Source of the DNA: Pseudanabaena sp. Chao 1811
Lineage (GTDB): Bacteria; Cyanobacteriota; Cyanobacteriia; Pseudanabaenales; Pseudanabaenaceae
DNA: 64,000 bases
Direction: 5' to 3'
Assembly: GCF_027942295.1 (NCBI RefSeq)
Contig: NZ_CP101416.1
Location: forward strand, 4,078,501 to 4,142,500
A program made the translations under genes and the position numbers. The notes under the pieces were generated by a model. It was given only the letters and a program-made list of their open reading frames with translations, searched no databases and was not told where the DNA came from. Position 1 is the first letter of the stretch. Every line of letters starts with the position of its first letter. Positions 63,301 through 64,000 of the stretch are shown here, piece by piece.

Positions 63301-63643
63301 AGCGATCGCTTTGTTGGCGATAGAGATTGAGAACCTGTTGATATTGTTTTAAAGATTCCTGAAATCTTCCCTGATCAAACAATTTTTCTGCCTTGGGGAG
63401 CAAGTCTATGGATTTAGAAGTATTGTCGGCACTGGGTTTCTCACTGGGTTTCTCACTGGTTTCCGCAGCAATAAGCTGATGCAGATCGTTGTCTAAAACT
63501 TTCAAAGCATAGACGGGATTTAGACCAACTTCACCAAACATTTCGCCCCCAATGAGCAACATCCCCACAATAGCTGTGATAGACAGGCGATCGCGAATCA
63601 ATTTCCCTTGCATAAATACTTGTATAGATATCTTTTGGAGCAT
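60338..63643 (-). CDS. TPR-CHAT caspase-like protein
   Basis: 1101 residues; M11 (63613) is an alternative start. About residues 80-640 are TPR units (YLNLEQYANALPLLEQSLAI; EFYGQAQKVYQELGDRAGEG and others). The C-terminal ~330 residues are a CHAT peptidase domain with the His in LIHLATHAEF and the Cys in LIVLSACQTGVGNLG, the expected dyad. An N-terminal hydrophobic stretch (about 22-32 and 36-45) may anchor or export the protein. Caspase-like peptidases of this type occur in cyanobacteria in stress and signalling settings; the substrate is unknown. Confidence 0.9.
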   Translation of the reverse strand: MLQKISIQVFMQGKLIRDRLSITAIVGMLLIGGEMFGEVGLNPVYALKVLDNDLHQLIAAETSEKPSEKPSADNTSKSIDLLPKAEKLFDQGRFQESLKQYQQVLNLYRQQSDRLGESIALTGLGMVQVSLRQETQAIANLQQALTILQSPSSSLAPADKLRYRQAEGETRYQLGRAYLNLEQYANALPLLEQSLAIRKEVGDRYREGKTLATIGVIYVKKYEFPKSVAYFEDGLKLSRAEGNRAAEGQILFYLASIYSLLGQKDQALALAQQSYTAYQALGNPLGQANALNLEGNIFSLSFEYKKVVQLNLKALELVRQAGDRPLEAEILNAVATSYRNLSEYPQAIEFYGQAQKVYQELGDRAGEGRNLKNIAEVRLAQSQNREALALYEQAKAIYQALTNVPNVKPSDRQTLASILIGEGSLYTALSQFPKALSALQDARSIYQAIGDTQGEGVASMYLATLYIQLGETTKINEILKRLPALTKNSPQLQEMAKELVAQFDALSSSASRNPQARLQSALSLLDFFKQSGNRTSEAAMLAQVGYIYSELKQTDQAIAYQKQALDIYRAIGDRAGIGNTFYNIGLIYALSQQSDKAFMAFQEALSLAREVGNRNQESKMFGNIGSLLQSQYPELAIAFYKQSVNGIEAIRKELRVLSLDEQKSYQKTIAYNYRILADLLLKQGRVMEALQVLDLLKVQELQDYLQNVKGNERTAQGIYVFPEEAAQIQAIAKQPLTSLQPFIDSNQKIVNQLSQIPPTELNRVPAYLQNLPQDHALLYPLILGDRLELILFIPNKPPIHRSVKIKEAAIIQLVQDFKAGLRDTSSLDVIEPATKLYNILIKPIEAELAQTKTIFYAPDGQLRYVPIAALYDGNQWLVEKYSINNLIAYSLSDFTPKTPKPLQTFAGAFGGAPNTTKFGQVGLPATVDEVQAISSALPNTVKLVANDFSRKATEAQMQTKNLIHLATHAEFNAGKPENSFLIFGNGDRILLNEMKDLPMSNVDLIVLSACQTGVGNLGNGIEILGFGYQVQRAGAKAAIASLWQVSDEGTQALMQSFYSNIKQSDQSKANSLRQAQLATIRSKDFSHPYFWSAFILISNGL

Positions 63644-63693
63644 AAATTTCTAAACTAGACTTTATAGCGGTTTTAATTTTGACCTAGTCAAAT

Positions 63694-63736
63694 GGTTTGT
63701 GGAAGCGCACCCCGAAGGGGTGCGCTTCCACAAACC
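63694..63736. repeat. palindrome upstream of CHAT gene
   Basis: GGTTTGTGGAAGCGCACCCC-GAA-GGGGTGCGCTTCCACAAACC, perfect 20-bp stem; centre CCC-GAA-GGG. Confidence 0.72.
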
Positions 63737-63910
63737 CTATATGTATCTGCAAGGGGCAATCCCTTACATGCCGCGAGATGACCCATCATGTTGGCTTATA
63801 ATTTAACAGCTAAAGATAGGATGGTTGTTTTTTTATACTTGTTATCTTAACTAATCTAAATCCAGTCTAAATTTAACAAATATTTTTATAGGAGAATATA
63901 GCCAAAAGTT

Positions 63911-64000
63911 ATGGAAATATCTGATCTTTCTGAAGTTATTGAAGAAAACAATGATGAAGAGGAGCATAAAGCATCTGAAGATCATGGCAAATCCCCAAAG
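63911..64000 (+). CDS. start of an acidic protein, cut by window
   Basis: 30 codons visible from ATG 63911 with AGGAGA about 15 bases upstream: MEISDLSEVIEENNDEEEHK... It is acidic and Glu/Asp-rich so far. The 3' end lies outside. No family can be named. Confidence 0.55.
   Translation, partial: MEISDLSEVIEENNDEEEHKASEDHGKSPK

Overview
The window is a cyanobacterial chromosome segment. Evidence is a phycocyanin operon (cpcB-cpcA, two rod linkers, cpcD), pcyA, an SLH/OprB iron-uptake-type porin, very frequent HIP1 octamers (GCGATCGC) inside genes, and AT-leaning intergenic DNA full of palindromes. The content would suit a Pseudanabaena-like filamentous cyanobacterium, but the genus is a guess. 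No rRNA, tRNA or CRISPR array was recognised.

Layout. 1-5.2 kb: start of coaX, a broken XRE regulator, and a three-level nest of insertion sequences. An IS256-family copy lies inside an ISKra4-family element, which lies inside a second, decayed IS256-family copy; both inner insertions keep target duplications. 5.2-13.5 kb: DUF2235 hydrolase, dapF, HIT protein, murD-ftsI, purH and a glutathione S-transferase. 13.7-18.3 kb: two membrane proteins, a Uma2 nuclease, a DUF433/DUF5615 toxin-antitoxin-like pair, a DNA methyltransferase remnant and coaBC. 18.3-22.7 kb: gltD and a GH94 phosphorylase-like enzyme. 22.8-24.6 kb: an exported EndoU-type nuclease followed by three small genes that look like an effector/immunity locus. 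24.6-27.4 kb: cysteine desulfurase, an exported protein and pcyA. 28.1-31.8 kb: the phycocyanin operon; PcyA makes the bilin that CpcB and CpcA carry, so pigment synthesis and antenna genes are neighbours. 32-36.4 kb: a TIGR03943 protein, a porin and an exported protein. 36.5-45 kb: UvrD-like helicase with a DUF29 protein, a TldD/PmbA protein, a pentapeptide protein, a chorismate-utilising synthase, rhodanese and TPR protein. 45-49.8 kb: a STAND NTPase divergent from two small paralogues, then two exported proteins, one a glucosaminidase. 50-64 kb: aroC, an unknown gene, an ICMT-like methyltransferase, photolyase, a cNMP-binding protein beside a large transporter/HEAT protein, a RecB/Cas4-like nuclease, a CHAT-TPR protein and the start of one further gene.

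The most distinctive non-genic signal is the palindrome content. Most intergenic gaps hold near-perfect inverted repeats with unrelated arms but a shared centre, GC-NNN-GC. At least five ~130-150 bp copies, plus two of a sister type, are bounded by AACGTSAGTTCGG-like terminal inverted repeats. A separate G/C-rich palindrome has inserted in frame into three protein genes (coaBC, the GH94 gene, the helicase). The EndoU cluster is the best candidate for a little-described functional system.
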